NCBI GenBank assembly: GCA_035548495.1
Contig: DASZSV010000064.1
Location: 1 to 64,000, forward strand
DNA from: CAILZL01 sp035548495
GTDB taxonomy: Bacteria > Pseudomonadota > Gammaproteobacteria > Steroidobacterales > Steroidobacteraceae
Length of the DNA stretch: 64,000 bases
Direction: 5' to 3'
In this document: positions 25,906 to 35,828 of the stretch, piece by piece
Position numbering within the stretch: position 1 is the first letter of the stretch
How the letters are laid out: each line of letters starts with the position of its first letter
Program-made: the position numbers and the translations under genes
Notes under the pieces: model-generated
What the model saw: the letters and a program-made list of their open reading frames with translations, nothing else
Database searches by the model: none
Told to the model about the DNA's origin: nothing

Positions 25906-28035
25906 TTGAGCCGGCACGTTCTGCTGCAAGATCCTTATCACCCGTATGCCGTGCGCTTCATGCAGCTATTGCATTCCAGGCACGCGCTGCGTCCCATCTG
26001 CTTTTACACCAATGTGCGGGAACGGCTTCGCCATCAACACGAATATCCGGAGCTGCATTCAGATGTGATTGCAGCAGCATATGATGTGCGTAACGGCCGG
26101 CTGGCCGAGTTCGCCGGGTATCTTGAAACACATTACAGTGTTGCCGCCGTCATTCCATTCAGCGAGCATGTGCTGCTGAACGCGGTGGAGCTGGCACGGC
26201 GGTTGAAGCTGGACTGGGCGCAGCCCGCAATAATGCGTCGCTTTCGTGACAAGTTTGCCTTGAAGGATCACCTGCGGCAATGCCATCCGGCACTGCGCAT
26301 GACCGCATCGCGTTGTGTTTCCGGATTGGCGGATATCAGGTCATCGTTGACTGCCGGTTCATTCAGCAAATTTGTTCTCAAGCCCAATGACGGTTATGGC
26401 AATCGCAGCATCGGATTGTTCGATGCAGATACCGGTGATGAACCATTGCTTGCGTACCTGCAGGCACAGCGCGACCCGGTTTTGATGGAGGAATATGTGG
26501 ATGGCGACGAGTACTTCGTCAACGGCCAGATGGACGCCAATGGCAATGTCATCATTGTCGCAGTGTTTGCGTATCACCGCATCGCTGCAAATCAGCGCCA
26601 CAACATTGACTACGAAACACGGCGCGTTGCATCAACCGATCCCCTGTTTACAACACTTGCCGGCTATGCCTCCCAAGTGATGCGCGCCACCGGATTGAAG
26701 CGCAGTCCATTCCACATGGAAATCAAGATTGATGCACACGGTCCATGCCTGATTGAAGTCGGCGCACGTCTCGTTGGCCATGGCAATGCAGATGTCTGCG
26801 GCAGGATGCACGGCGATCTTGATTTGTTCGACCTGGCAGCACACTACTACGTAAGTGATGCAGACTATGGCCCGATACCGCTAGACTGGGACCGCTACAA
26901 CGCAAGCGAGGTGCGTTACGTGCATGGCATTGCCGGACGACGCGAACGCATTTATTCGCTGCACGGCGTTGAGGAAGCAGAAGCCATGCCGGAGTTTGTG
27001 CAATGGGCAAGGAAACCGGAAGCCGGCATTACGCTGGAACGCACCGTCGATTGCCTGAGCATGCCATGGAGTGCGGTTATCCGGGCCTCAGGCATTGAAC
27101 GCGCCGATGCTGCCGCCAAGCGCTTGCGGAGCTTGTTGCACTGGAATGCACGTGTTTCCATTTTCACGAAAGCTCTGATCAATGCACGCACACTGTCGCA
27201 CCGTTACGCCATGGCTTTGCGTGTGCGATTGTTGCCGGTGATGGAACATTCAGACCATCCGCATCATTGCCCCGCTTATCGCCGTATCAAGTCACCCTCA
27301 TCATTCTTTGATATCTTCCCTGCGCTTATGAGCAAGTTCCGTTCGTTCATTGACAATGCCGCGTATCGTCTGCAATTGCTTGGCTGGCGCTCACCATTTG
27401 CCGCCGCCATAGACAACAGTTACGAAGATCCGGTTCGCGCGCCGCAGATCATAACGTGGGCGGAAAGTTATCTTGCCCAGCCGCATCCACTGCTGAACCG
27501 CAAAGGCGCTGTATGTCCCTTCGTGCAATACACCATCAATCGCGGCGGCTTTGCAGTCAGTTTTCACGACGAAATCGACGGCCGCAGTGTATTGAAAATG
27601 CGTCGCGTCATTCTTGATGAAGCAGTGCGCTTCCAGAGGAAATTTCCGCGCGATGTGCACAAGGGCATGTTTTCCAGCGTGGTGATCGTGTTTCCCAATC
27701 TGCAAGGCGACGATGAAGCGCTGGTTGAACGCATGCATGGTGAACTGAAGACCCATTTCATGAAATCCGATCTGATGTGCTCGCCCTTTCATGCGACGTG
27801 CACCAAGCCGTCGGTGTCGAATCCGGAATTTGAAGTATTCCGCGCACCTTTCGCCGGCTTTGTCGTGCGGCACATGGATGTACGTGACATTGCTTTTCTT
27901 GCCCACAATCGCGATGCGTTTGCACGTTATCGCCAGCGGTTTGCCGAACTATTTGCGCGCGGTGAAGTGGGCAACGAATATGGTTACGTTGATTTGTATG
28001 AACAGGCGTGTGCGCGCTTTGTCGTTAGCAAATAA
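25906..28035 (+). CDS. ATP-grasp ligase fused to a C-terminal domain of unknown function
   Basis: A TTG at 25906 opens the frame at MSRHVLLQDPYHPYAVRFMQLLH, which looks like a native N-terminus; no in-frame ATG or GTG lies just upstream. The 709-residue product has a Rossmann-like start and an ATP-grasp core (SKFVLKPNDGYGNRSIGLFD; PVLMEEYVDGDEYFVNGQMD; HMEIKIDAHGPCLIEVGARLVGHGN). The metal-binding E..E-G-x-R pattern is intact. After about residue 420 a separate region follows, with CPFVQYTINRGGFAVSFHDEIDG and RDVHKGMFSSVVIVFPNLQGDD. Its pattern loosely recalls DUF6875. Fusion suggests the second domain acts on the ATP-grasp product or recruits its substrate. Start choice is the weakest point. 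Confidence 0.8.
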   Translation: MSRHVLLQDPYHPYAVRFMQLLHSRHALRPICFYTNVRERLRHQHEYPELHSDVIAAAYDVRNGRLAEFAGYLETHYSVAAVIPFSEHVLLNAVELARRLKLDWAQPAIMRRFRDKFALKDHLRQCHPALRMTASRCVSGLADIRSSLTAGSFSKFVLKPNDGYGNRSIGLFDADTGDEPLLAYLQAQRDPVLMEEYVDGDEYFVNGQMDANGNVIIVAVFAYHRIAANQRHNIDYETRRVASTDPLFTTLAGYASQVMRATGLKRSPFHMEIKIDAHGPCLIEVGARLVGHGNADVCGRMHGDLDLFDLAAHYYVSDADYGPIPLDWDRYNASEVRYVHGIAGRRERIYSLHGVEEAEAMPEFVQWARKPEAGITLERTVDCLSMPWSAVIRASGIERADAAAKRLRSLLHWNARVSIFTKALINARTLSHRYAMALRVRLLPVMEHSDHPHHCPAYRRIKSPSSFFDIFPALMSKFRSFIDNAAYRLQLLGWRSPFAAAIDNSYEDPVRAPQIITWAESYLAQPHPLLNRKGAVCPFVQYTINRGGFAVSFHDEIDGRSVLKMRRVILDEAVRFQRKFPRDVHKGMFSSVVIVFPNLQGDDEALVERMHGELKTHFMKSDLMCSPFHATCTKPSVSNPEFEVFRAPFAGFVVRHMDVRDIAFLAHNRDAFARYRQRFAELFARGEVGNEYGYVDLYEQACARFVVSK

Positions 28036-28718
28036 AGCCGGAAGCAAGTACCTGGGCCGTTTTCCCCGTTGAGAATGCCGCAACGCAGAACGCGACTTTC
28101 ACGGTGAATCCCGTAAGAACAACATGCATGCCTCTACCAGCAATCCTGACGGCGGGATGTTCAAGAAGGCCTCGGCCAGTGAATCGTGGCAGTGTTGTCT
28201 CGGTCATGGAACATGATCGAACAATTCTTTCGTGCGCTTTTCAAGCGCACGTCATGTCTACAAAGTGGAGAATCAAATCGGGAAGGCAGCTTTGCCAAGG
28301 CGCAATCTGTTTCATTTTCACTTGACATTTTCACGCTGCATTTTACCGGCATTCGGCAGGCTCATGAGAAAGCCCTGAAGAGCGTTTCAACATGTCTTCG
28401 CGCTGACAAAATTCAGAATCACCTCGTATCCCCCTCCTTGACAACCATTACATACAACCCTAGGCCACGGGCACGTATCAATGCCTGTTTGCCACAATAT
28501 TTCTACCGCTTGCAACATTGTTGAGGACGGCACGACAATTTGCCGGAAAATGACTGGCATTCCGGCTCCTGGCAGAGGCACGGTATCTCATGTGTTCCGC
28601 GACGCGAACGCATGGCGCAAGAAATTTTTTACCGCCCATTTTGGACACGAGAAGCATTTGTCCCGCCACCCCGCAGCGAAAGCACGGGTTGCGGCTGATT
28701 GATAATGATAGAGACACC
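28036..28718. promoter_or_regulatory. Long leader/promoter region of the GH44 operon
   Basis: 680 bases without a credible gene. It contains a 9-bp hairpin (CGTGCGCTT-ttc-AAGCGCACG, 28231-28251) and a 300-bp region (about 28270-28565) related to 47680-47968 upstream of the GH39 gene. They share patches such as CTGTTTCATTTTCAC, and the most conserved part is listed separately at 28495-28565. Confidence 0.6.
28495..28565 (+). promoter_or_regulatory. Shared promoter element, copy A (upstream of GH44)
   Basis: It matches copy B (47897-47968) over 31 consecutive bases and then in patches. It also matches copy C (45271-45331, opposite strand). Core blocks are CCGCTTGCAACATTGTTGAG and, about 16 bases later, TGCCGGAAAATGAC with a trailing ATTCCGG. 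CATTGT at 28516 and AAAATG at 28547 are the inverted half-sites. The GH44 start is about 150 bases downstream. Confidence 0.75.
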
Positions 28719-31505
28719 ATGAAGCATCTACGACACGTGAACATCATTTTGTTCTTGACCTTCGTCCTGCCCGGTTGCGGAGGCGGCGGCTCCAGCAACA
28801 GCGGTTCTGGCTTATCATCTTCTTCCATCTCTTCTTCAAGCTCCAGTGTTTCCAGTTCATCGAGCTCGAGTTCATCAAGTTCGTCAAGTTCATCAGCGTC
28901 TTCGAGTTCGTCATCCAGTGCAGGGAGTTCTGCTGCGACCGTCACGGTGACGCCCGAAGAGACCACTCATGCTTATGCGCAAAATCTCATCGTGAGCGTG
29001 ACAGTGCAGGGCGTCAGTTCCACGCCAACCGGCAGTGTGGCACTTTCAAGTGGCAGCTTCACGACCGCAGCAGCAAACTTGAACAATGGATCGGCCAACT
29101 TCTATATCCAGCCCGGTGCGCTTGCACAGGGGGCCGATACACTCACGGCCACTTACACGCCGGATTCCAGCAGTTCGTCGCAATATTCAACTGCAACAGG
29201 TACCACAGCGATTACCATCACCACTCCCGGAAAAACCAATATCACCGTCAACATAGACACGCTTGCCAACCGCCATCAGATCAGTCCATACATTTACGGT
29301 ATCAACACCGCCAACAAGAACAACATATCCGGAATGAAGCCGGCGCTGGTTCGCTGGGGTGGCAATCAGACCTCGGTATATAACTGGAAGCTGTTCACTT
29401 ACAACGCCGGGGCTGACTGGTTCTTTGAAGATTTTGGCCTTTCGAACACCAATGGCAATTCGAACGATTCGGTTGCCCTGACTCAGTACACGATGAGCCA
29501 GGGCAGTCACATGCTCACCACCATGCCGATGCTCAACTGGGTTGCGGCCGAGGGGGAAAATAGTACGAACAAGCACTGGAGTTATTCGATTGCTGCACTG
29601 GGCGCACAATGTTCTCACGATCCCTACAATGCTGATGCAGGCAATGGACAGAAGCCCGATTGCAAAACGCCAATCACCACCAATGCAATGACCAGTGCTT
29701 ACTATCCGCTGGTAGATCATCCCAGCGATTGCACTACCGGTAATTGTCTCTTCCGCAGTGAATGGACCGCTGCACTGAGCAACGCCTTTGGTGGCACAGC
29801 ATGCAATGTTCCTTACACCAGCATCACCAGTTGTCACTTCTATGATCTGGACAATGAACCTGAAATCTGGGATGGTTCGCATCGCGATGTTCATCCTGTT
29901 CATCCCGGATACACAGAGCTTTCAGACTCCTTCGTGAAAGGCGCGACCAATCTGAAACTGTGGGATGCGAACGCAGTTCGATTTGGTCCCGTCACCTGTT
30001 GCTGGAATTTTCTGTGGACTGCGGGTCCTACTGGAGACGACAAGAATGCTCACGCTGGCATTGATTTCATACCCTGGTGGTTAAATCAGGTTAACTGGCT
30101 GGATCAGATCAACGGTACTCGTACGCTTGATGTGTTCGATGTGCATTCCTATTTCGGTGACAACATTGACACCAACGGATTCAGCAATCCACAACTGCGC
30201 ACAGAAGTGAACAAGTACGTGCGCACTTACTGGGACCCGACCTATGCCAACGCTGGCTATGATCAGGACTGGATCACTACGACTCAGCCCAAACGCAACG
30301 TGACATTTCTGATACCACGTCTTAAAGCGTTAGTGAACGCCATCTATCCTGGCACACCACTCTCGTTCAGTGAGTGGGAATCGTTCTTTAATGAATGGGA
30401 ATTTGCGACTGCGCTTTCCGATGCCGATGCGTATGGCGTCATGGGTCGCGAGGGCTTGAGTTTCTCGACACGCTGGGGCGGACCCGATGCAACGGACAGC
30501 ACCACTAACCAGCCGCATCCCAACTACTATTCATTTCAGTTGTACACCAACTATGACGGTGCCGGTAACGGCTTTGGCTCGCTCTCGGTTTCTGATCAGA
30601 GCAACGTCAGTTCAGATGTGTTTGTCAGTTATGCCGCGCTGGATGCAAGTGGTACCAAGCTGACCATCATGGTTCTCAATAAAGATGCGGGCAACGATGC
30701 CAATGTCACCTTCAACTTGAGTGGTTTCCATGCAACCAGTTACAGCGCCTACACCGTCGCATCGACCGATCCAGCGCATATCATCACTTCGAGTTCAACT
30801 TCATGGAGTGCAACACAACGCTTTGCGGCCAATAGCATCACGCTGCTGGTGGTGAACGGAAATCAACTTACGCAGCCCGCATCGGAATGGTATCTCAATC
30901 CCGATGACCTGATGATTCCTGCGTCGGGAACCGGTGTGTTGAATCCAAAGATCATGAGCGGTACATCCAACGTTACGCTGAGTTCCGCCGTCTTCGATGC
31001 TTTTGAAGGCGCACCGGCTTGCAATGGCACGCTCACGCTCACCAATCCAGTGATCACTCCAACCACGCCGGCAACCATCACTGTTAATCCCGGCAGCACG
31101 CAGGGCTTCTGCCACTACACGGTGACGGGCAACGATGGCACTTCAACGCAAACTCAGGGCGGATGGATTGTCGTGGGCCAACGCGCCGCTACCTTTGCGA
31201 AATCAGGTGGCGATAATCAGACCGCAAATGCAGGAACCACTCTGCCACAAGCGCTCAGCGTCACGCTCTCGAATGTTCCTTCGGGTCTCTCGCTCGCGGG
31301 AGCAAGCGTACTATTCACTACTTCTGCAGGAACGGTTTCTAATGGTATAACCAGTGGCAGCAAGGTCATTGCGATCACCAACTCGTCTGGCGTGGCTTCA
31401 GTTACATTGACACTGCCATCGACACCCGGACCGGTAACCATCACCGCGAAGGATCAATTCGCGATGGGTGGAACGACCGTGACCTTCAATCAAGTGGCTA
31501 ATTGA
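28719..31505 (+). CDS. GH44-type endo-glycanase lipoprotein with poly-Ser linker and Ig-like domains
   Basis: ATG at 28719 starts a lipoprotein signal (HVNIILFLTFVLPGCGGGGSS, lipobox PGC). A poly-serine linker of about 60 residues follows, as in secreted polysaccharide hydrolases. Next is an Ig-like domain (TVTVTPEETTHAYAQNL to LTATYTPDSS). The catalytic part begins NRHQISPYIYGINTANK and RWGGNQTSVYNWK, characteristic of GH44 (endoglucanase/xyloglucanase). The likely acid/base is Glu in YDLDNEPEIWDG; the likely nucleophile is Glu in PLSFSEWESFF. Two C-terminal beta domains (one resembling Big_1) end at 31505. The enzyme should be anchored to the outer membrane and cleave beta-glucan chains. 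It is the first gene of a GH44-GH2-GH29 operon. Confidence 0.85.
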   Translation: MKHLRHVNIILFLTFVLPGCGGGGSSNSGSGLSSSSISSSSSSVSSSSSSSSSSSSSSSASSSSSSSAGSSAATVTVTPEETTHAYAQNLIVSVTVQGVSSTPTGSVALSSGSFTTAAANLNNGSANFYIQPGALAQGADTLTATYTPDSSSSSQYSTATGTTAITITTPGKTNITVNIDTLANRHQISPYIYGINTANKNNISGMKPALVRWGGNQTSVYNWKLFTYNAGADWFFEDFGLSNTNGNSNDSVALTQYTMSQGSHMLTTMPMLNWVAAEGENSTNKHWSYSIAALGAQCSHDPYNADAGNGQKPDCKTPITTNAMTSAYYPLVDHPSDCTTGNCLFRSEWTAALSNAFGGTACNVPYTSITSCHFYDLDNEPEIWDGSHRDVHPVHPGYTELSDSFVKGATNLKLWDANAVRFGPVTCCWNFLWTAGPTGDDKNAHAGIDFIPWWLNQVNWLDQINGTRTLDVFDVHSYFGDNIDTNGFSNPQLRTEVNKYVRTYWDPTYANAGYDQDWITTTQPKRNVTFLIPRLKALVNAIYPGTPLSFSEWESFFNEWEFATALSDADAYGVMGREGLSFSTRWGGPDATDSTTNQPHPNYYSFQLYTNYDGAGNGFGSLSVSDQSNVSSDVFVSYAALDASGTKLTIMVLNKDAGNDANVTFNLSGFHATSYSAYTVASTDPAHIITSSSTSWSATQRFAANSITLLVVNGNQLTQPASEWYLNPDDLMIPASGTGVLNPKIMSGTSNVTLSSAVFDAFEGAPACNGTLTLTNPVITPTTPATITVNPGSTQGFCHYTVTGNDGTSTQTQGGWIVVGQRAATFAKSGGDNQTANAGTTLPQALSVTLSNVPSGLSLAGASVLFTTSAGTVSNGITSGSKVIAITNSSGVASVTLTLPSTPGPVTITAKDQFAMGGTTVTFNQVAN

Positions 31506-31592
31506 TAAGTAGCAACACGATTGGCTTGAGTGATGTACTCGATCAACAATAACCATGATTAACTTTATAACTTGATTCATTGGGGTTACAAC

Positions 31593-34121
31593 ATGTCTGA
31601 AGTCTCTCGTCGCGACGTTTTAAACGCGGGGCTGCTTGTTGCAGCCAGTTCTGTGATTTCCAACTCAGCGATTGCACGCGCTCAGAGACTGATGTCCGCA
31701 GAGGATACGACGACAATACGAACCTCTGGCTCCATTGCGCCGCGTGAACACCTGTTGTTCGACTTCGGATGGCGATTTCGTCATGGTCATGGCAGCGATC
31801 CGGCCAGAGATCTTGATTTTGGATTGGGTCAAAGTGATTTCAGCAAGACAGGCGACTTCCACTTTGCAAAGACAGGATACGACGTCACTGATTGGCGTGA
31901 GCTCAACCTGCCACATGACTGGGCAATCGAGTTGCCATTTGTGCGTGACGATACGGGCAATGGCGATAGTCAATTGCGTTCACATGGTTACAAGCCGCTG
32001 GGACGCCGCTATCCGGAAAACAGTGTCGGCTGGTATCGACGTGAATTTGAAATCCCTGCCAGCGATGCAGGACGTCGCATCTGGGTTGAATTCGATGGGG
32101 CATTTCGTGACACCTTGTTATTTGTAAATGGCAGTTTCGTGGGACGTCACGATCACGGCTATACACCGTTTCGTTTCGATATCACCGATTTCCTGAATTA
32201 CGGCGGCACCAACGTCATCGTTGCACGTGTTGATGCCAGTTTCGGTGATGGCTGGTTCTATGAAGGTGCCGGTATCTATCGTCATGTGTGGTTGTTGAAG
32301 ACGGATGCTGTCCATCTCACGCGCTGGGAAAGCGTGGTGCGCTCGGAAGTCACGAACGATGCGGCAACGCTGACCCTGGTTTCGCAGGTATCCAATGACA
32401 CCGCGGAACAAGTGCCTGCTGTGGTGAAGTGGCAGATAATGGATGCGAGCGGCACCGTGGTGACATCGGCACAATCATCAGAACAATTAGTACCTGCAGA
32501 AGGAAGTGGCCATTTCTCCGTTAACGTCACGGTACCCAAGCCCGCACTGTGGTCGCCCGATACACCCAATCTATATACTGCGTTAGTCACGGTAGAAACC
32601 AATGCCACCATTCGTGATGGCGAACGTATTGAATTTGGCATTCGCTTAACAAGATTTGATGCCGATGAAGGTTTCTTTCTAAACGGCGAGCATCTGAAGG
32701 TTAAGGGTGTCTGCAATCATCAGGATCATGCTGGCGTTGGCGCCGCCCTGCCCGATCATCTTCAGGCATTCCGTATTGGTGTGATGCAGGAGATGGGCTG
32801 CAACGCCATTCGCACCTCTCATAACATGCCGACGCCAGAATTGATTGAGGCGTGTGATCGCATGGGCATGATGGTGCTGTGCGAAACACGGCAACTCAGT
32901 TCCAGTGTTGAAGGCCTGGCTCAACTCGAAACGATGATTAAGCGTTTTCGCAATTCACCCGCGGTCATCATGTGGTCCATTGGTAATGAGGAATGGCAAT
33001 TGCAAAAACCCATGGCCGCACAAGGTGCGCGAATAGCAGCGAGCATGGTTGATGTATGTCATCGACTTGATCCGACACGCAAGGTCACGGTCGCCGATAA
33101 CGGTGACAATCTGCAAGGCGTTGCGGATGCCGTCGACGTGGTTGGCTTTAATTACAATCCGCCTCTCGCCGACAAGTTTCACGAAAAGTTTCCCAAGCGC
33201 CCGATCATCCATACCGAAATATCAAGTGCGATTGCCACGCGGGGTGAATACGTTACTGACCCTGTACACAATCTGGTGAACAGTTACGACGGCGTGGTGT
33301 CATGGGGTCAACGTCCCGAAGAATGGTGGAAGTGGCAAATGGAGCGCAAGTGGAGCGCCGGTGGATTCGCATGGACGGGCTTTGATTATCGTGGCGAGCC
33401 CACTCCCTATGGCTGGCCTTCCATCAATTCGCAATTCGGCATCGTCGATATGTGCGGTTTCCCCAAAGACTACTTTTATTATTATCAGGCGTGGTGGACC
33501 AACAAACCCGTTCTGCATCTATTCCCCCATTGGAATTGGACGGGCAAGGAAGGCAAGGAAATCTCTGTGTGGGTGTATTCCAACCTGGACGAAGTTGAGT
33601 TGATCGTGAATGGCAAGACGATGGGTCGCAAGGTCATGCCGCAATTTGGTCATGTTGAATGGAAGGCAACTTATGAGCCTGGATACATTGAAGCGCGTGG
33701 CTTCAAGAATGGCAAGCTTGTACTGACAGAACGTCACGAAACAACTGGCGCCCCCGCCACCATCCAGCTATCTGCTGATCGAATCAAGATTAACGCCGAT
33801 GGTGAAGATATTGCGATACTGAAAGTTGAAGTATTGGACAGCAAAGGACGCGCTGTGCCCACTGCAAATAACCGGATTGCTTTCGAAGTACTGGGTGCCG
33901 GCAAGTTGATAGGTGTCGGCAATGGCGACCCCAACTGTCTCGAAAGCGATCAAGCCTCGCAGCGATCCTTGTTCAATGGACTGGCACAAGCGCTGGTTCA
34001 ATCGAGCAAACAACCGGGACCGATTATCGTTCAGGCAAGCAGCCATGATGGATCAACACTGAAGCCGGGGCGAATCATGATTAACAGCATTCCAGCAAGC
34101 GCACGACTCTGCGTTGCCTGA
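31593..34121 (+). CDS. GH2 glycosidase, probable beta-galactosidase, Tat-exported
   Basis: ATG at 31593 gives 842 residues. The N-terminus has the twin-arginine pattern SRRDVLNAGLLVAASSV. Then come the sugar-binding jelly roll (LLFDFGWRFRHGHG; NLPHDWAIELPF; GWYRREFEIP), an Ig-like domain, and a TIM barrel. Acid/base Glu is in VIMWSIGNEEWQL; nucleophile Glu is in RPIIHTEISSAIATRGEY. The C-terminal DUF4982 and Ig-like regions (LHLFPHWNWTGKEGKEISVWVYSNLDEVEL) are typical of this GH2 subgroup. Beta-galactosidase is the most common activity, but glucuronidase or mannosidase cannot be excluded. It begins 87 bases after the GH44 stop, with GGGG before the start. Located between the endo-enzyme and the fucosidase. 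Confidence 0.88.
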   Translation: MSEVSRRDVLNAGLLVAASSVISNSAIARAQRLMSAEDTTTIRTSGSIAPREHLLFDFGWRFRHGHGSDPARDLDFGLGQSDFSKTGDFHFAKTGYDVTDWRELNLPHDWAIELPFVRDDTGNGDSQLRSHGYKPLGRRYPENSVGWYRREFEIPASDAGRRIWVEFDGAFRDTLLFVNGSFVGRHDHGYTPFRFDITDFLNYGGTNVIVARVDASFGDGWFYEGAGIYRHVWLLKTDAVHLTRWESVVRSEVTNDAATLTLVSQVSNDTAEQVPAVVKWQIMDASGTVVTSAQSSEQLVPAEGSGHFSVNVTVPKPALWSPDTPNLYTALVTVETNATIRDGERIEFGIRLTRFDADEGFFLNGEHLKVKGVCNHQDHAGVGAALPDHLQAFRIGVMQEMGCNAIRTSHNMPTPELIEACDRMGMMVLCETRQLSSSVEGLAQLETMIKRFRNSPAVIMWSIGNEEWQLQKPMAAQGARIAASMVDVCHRLDPTRKVTVADNGDNLQGVADAVDVVGFNYNPPLADKFHEKFPKRPIIHTEISSAIATRGEYVTDPVHNLVNSYDGVVSWGQRPEEWWKWQMERKWSAGGFAWTGFDYRGEPTPYGWPSINSQFGIVDMCGFPKDYFYYYQAWWTNKPVLHLFPHWNWTGKEGKEISVWVYSNLDEVELIVNGKTMGRKVMPQFGHVEWKATYEPGYIEARGFKNGKLVLTERHETTGAPATIQLSADRIKINADGEDIAILKVEVLDSKGRAVPTANNRIAFEVLGAGKLIGVGNGDPNCLESDQASQRSLFNGLAQALVQSSKQPGPIIVQASSHDGSTLKPGRIMINSIPASARLCVA

Positions 34122-34221
34122 CATGATGCAGTTCAACTACGATGCAGCGCCACGATGACTCGGTCCTGAATTCACCATGTAGCAATGCAGTTGCCCAACT
34201 CATCAACACTCGAGAAAGCAC

Positions 34222-35799
34222 ATGATATCCCATAGCAAACGCGAATTACTGAAGCTCCCATTGTTTGCTGCATTGAGTGCGGCATCCGTTGCATCCGCCG
34301 AAGAGCACGACTGCAAGCCAGACGGTACGGGTTATCCACCCGCTAATTATGATCTGCCAATCACTGACGGCCCCTTCGACGCAACCGTGGAATCCTTGAA
34401 ACAATATCAGGCACCGCAATGGTTCCGTGATGCCAAGTTTGGCATCTGGGCGCACTGGGGTCCGCAGGCCGTGCCCCGACAGGGCGATTGGTACGCCCGC
34501 TTCATGTATGTGCCGGGTCATCCACATTACGATCATCACCTTAAAAATTATGGACACCCCTCCGAGTTTGGTTACAAAGATATTATTCCATTATGGACGG
34601 CTGAGAAGTTTGATCCCGAAGCGTTGATGGACAAATACGTCGCTGCGGGAGCCAGGTATTTTGTGTCGATGGGTGTGCATCACGACAATTTTGATTTATG
34701 GAAATCCACGCATCATCGCTGGAATGCGGTGGCCATGGGACCCAAACGCGATATCGTCGGTCTGTGGAGTACGGCGGCAAAGCAACGGGGCTTACGATTT
34801 GGTGTGTCAGAACATCTTGGCGCCAGTCACAACTGGTGGTGGCCCAGTCATCAATACGATCAGTTCTGGCCCAAGCTGGGCGTTGACTATGATGGCGCCG
34901 ATCCAAAGTACGCCGACTTGTATCACCCCAAGCACAATGAACCCTTCACCAATAAACCCGGCACCTGGTACACCAATAATCCCAAATATCACCAAGTGTG
35001 GTTCAACCGCATTCGCGATCTCGTCGATTCGTATGAGCCGGATCTTCTTTACTCCGATGGTGGCGTGCCATTTGGTATTGTCGGACGTTCGCTGCTGGCT
35101 CATCTGTACAACAGCAGCGTGAAGCGCAACAGCAAAGTCGAGGCTGTATATAACTGCAAAGATCTTGGCTCAGGTGAATTCCATCGTGAATGGTGTGTGC
35201 AAGATGTTGAACGCGGCGTACTGAAAGGTATCAATCCACTGCCCTGGCAAACCGATACGTCGAATGGTGACTGGTTTTACAGCGATGGCTATCGCTACAA
35301 GACGACTGCCGAGGTGATCACGATGCTGGCAGACATCGTCAGCAAGAATGGCAATCTGTTGCTGAACGTGGTGCTGTATCCCGATGGCAGCTTGCCGCCG
35401 GAGTCTGAACAACTGTTGCAGGAATTGAAACCGTGGATGAAGGTTAACGCTGAAGCCATTCATGGCACGCGTCCATGGAAAATATTCGGTGAAGGTCCGA
35501 CCGAAGCCGCAGCGGGCGCCTTTAAAGAAAGCGCCACCTATACCGCCAGCGACATTCGCTTTACCACACGCGATGACAAGCTCTATGCCATCACGTTGGG
35601 AGAACCTGCTGGCAATGTATCCATTGCTTCGCTGGCACGTGCGAATGCTTATGAACATCGTCGGGTACATCGTGTGGAATTACTGGGTGTAGCGCGGCCA
35701 TTGAAGTTTCATCAAGACGATCAAGCGCTGATTATCGACGTGCCATCGATGCTGCCATCACGTTACGGCAGTGCATTTCGAATTTCGTTCGCGAGCTGA
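34222..35799 (+). CDS. GH29 alpha-L-fucosidase, exported
   Basis: 525 residues. An N-terminal signal (KRELLKLPLFAALSAASVASA) is followed by the GH29 catalytic barrel: WFRDAKFGIWAHWGPQAVPRQGDWYAR, then ARYFVSMGVHHDNFDLWKS. Next come LRFGVSEHLGASHNWWW and the nucleophile region YEPDLLYSDGGVPFG (Asp of YSDGG). A small C-terminal beta domain with no extra carbohydrate-binding module ends the protein. The family removes terminal alpha-L-fucose with retention. It is third in the operon, 100 bases after the GH2 stop, and meets the ThuA-like gene tail to tail. Confidence 0.9.
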   Translation: MISHSKRELLKLPLFAALSAASVASAEEHDCKPDGTGYPPANYDLPITDGPFDATVESLKQYQAPQWFRDAKFGIWAHWGPQAVPRQGDWYARFMYVPGHPHYDHHLKNYGHPSEFGYKDIIPLWTAEKFDPEALMDKYVAAGARYFVSMGVHHDNFDLWKSTHHRWNAVAMGPKRDIVGLWSTAAKQRGLRFGVSEHLGASHNWWWPSHQYDQFWPKLGVDYDGADPKYADLYHPKHNEPFTNKPGTWYTNNPKYHQVWFNRIRDLVDSYEPDLLYSDGGVPFGIVGRSLLAHLYNSSVKRNSKVEAVYNCKDLGSGEFHREWCVQDVERGVLKGINPLPWQTDTSNGDWFYSDGYRYKTTAEVITMLADIVSKNGNLLLNVVLYPDGSLPPESEQLLQELKPWMKVNAEAIHGTRPWKIFGEGPTEAAAGAFKESATYTASDIRFTTRDDKLYAITLGEPAGNVSIASLARANAYEHRRVHRVELLGVARPLKFHQDDQALIIDVPSMLPSRYGSAFRISFAS

Positions 35800-35828
35800 T
35801 CCTCGTGACACGCGATAACAGATCTGCC

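Noticed and set aside
28231..28251. Rho-independent terminator for the ATP-grasp fusion gene
   Set aside because: The 9-bp stem is strong but no T-run follows on either strand, so it is mentioned only as a hairpin.
28860..28925. Low-complexity repeat (TCAAGTTCGTC-type) as a microsatellite or CRISPR-like array
   Set aside because: It is the in-frame poly-serine linker of the GH44 lipoprotein, with mixed serine codons and no spacers.
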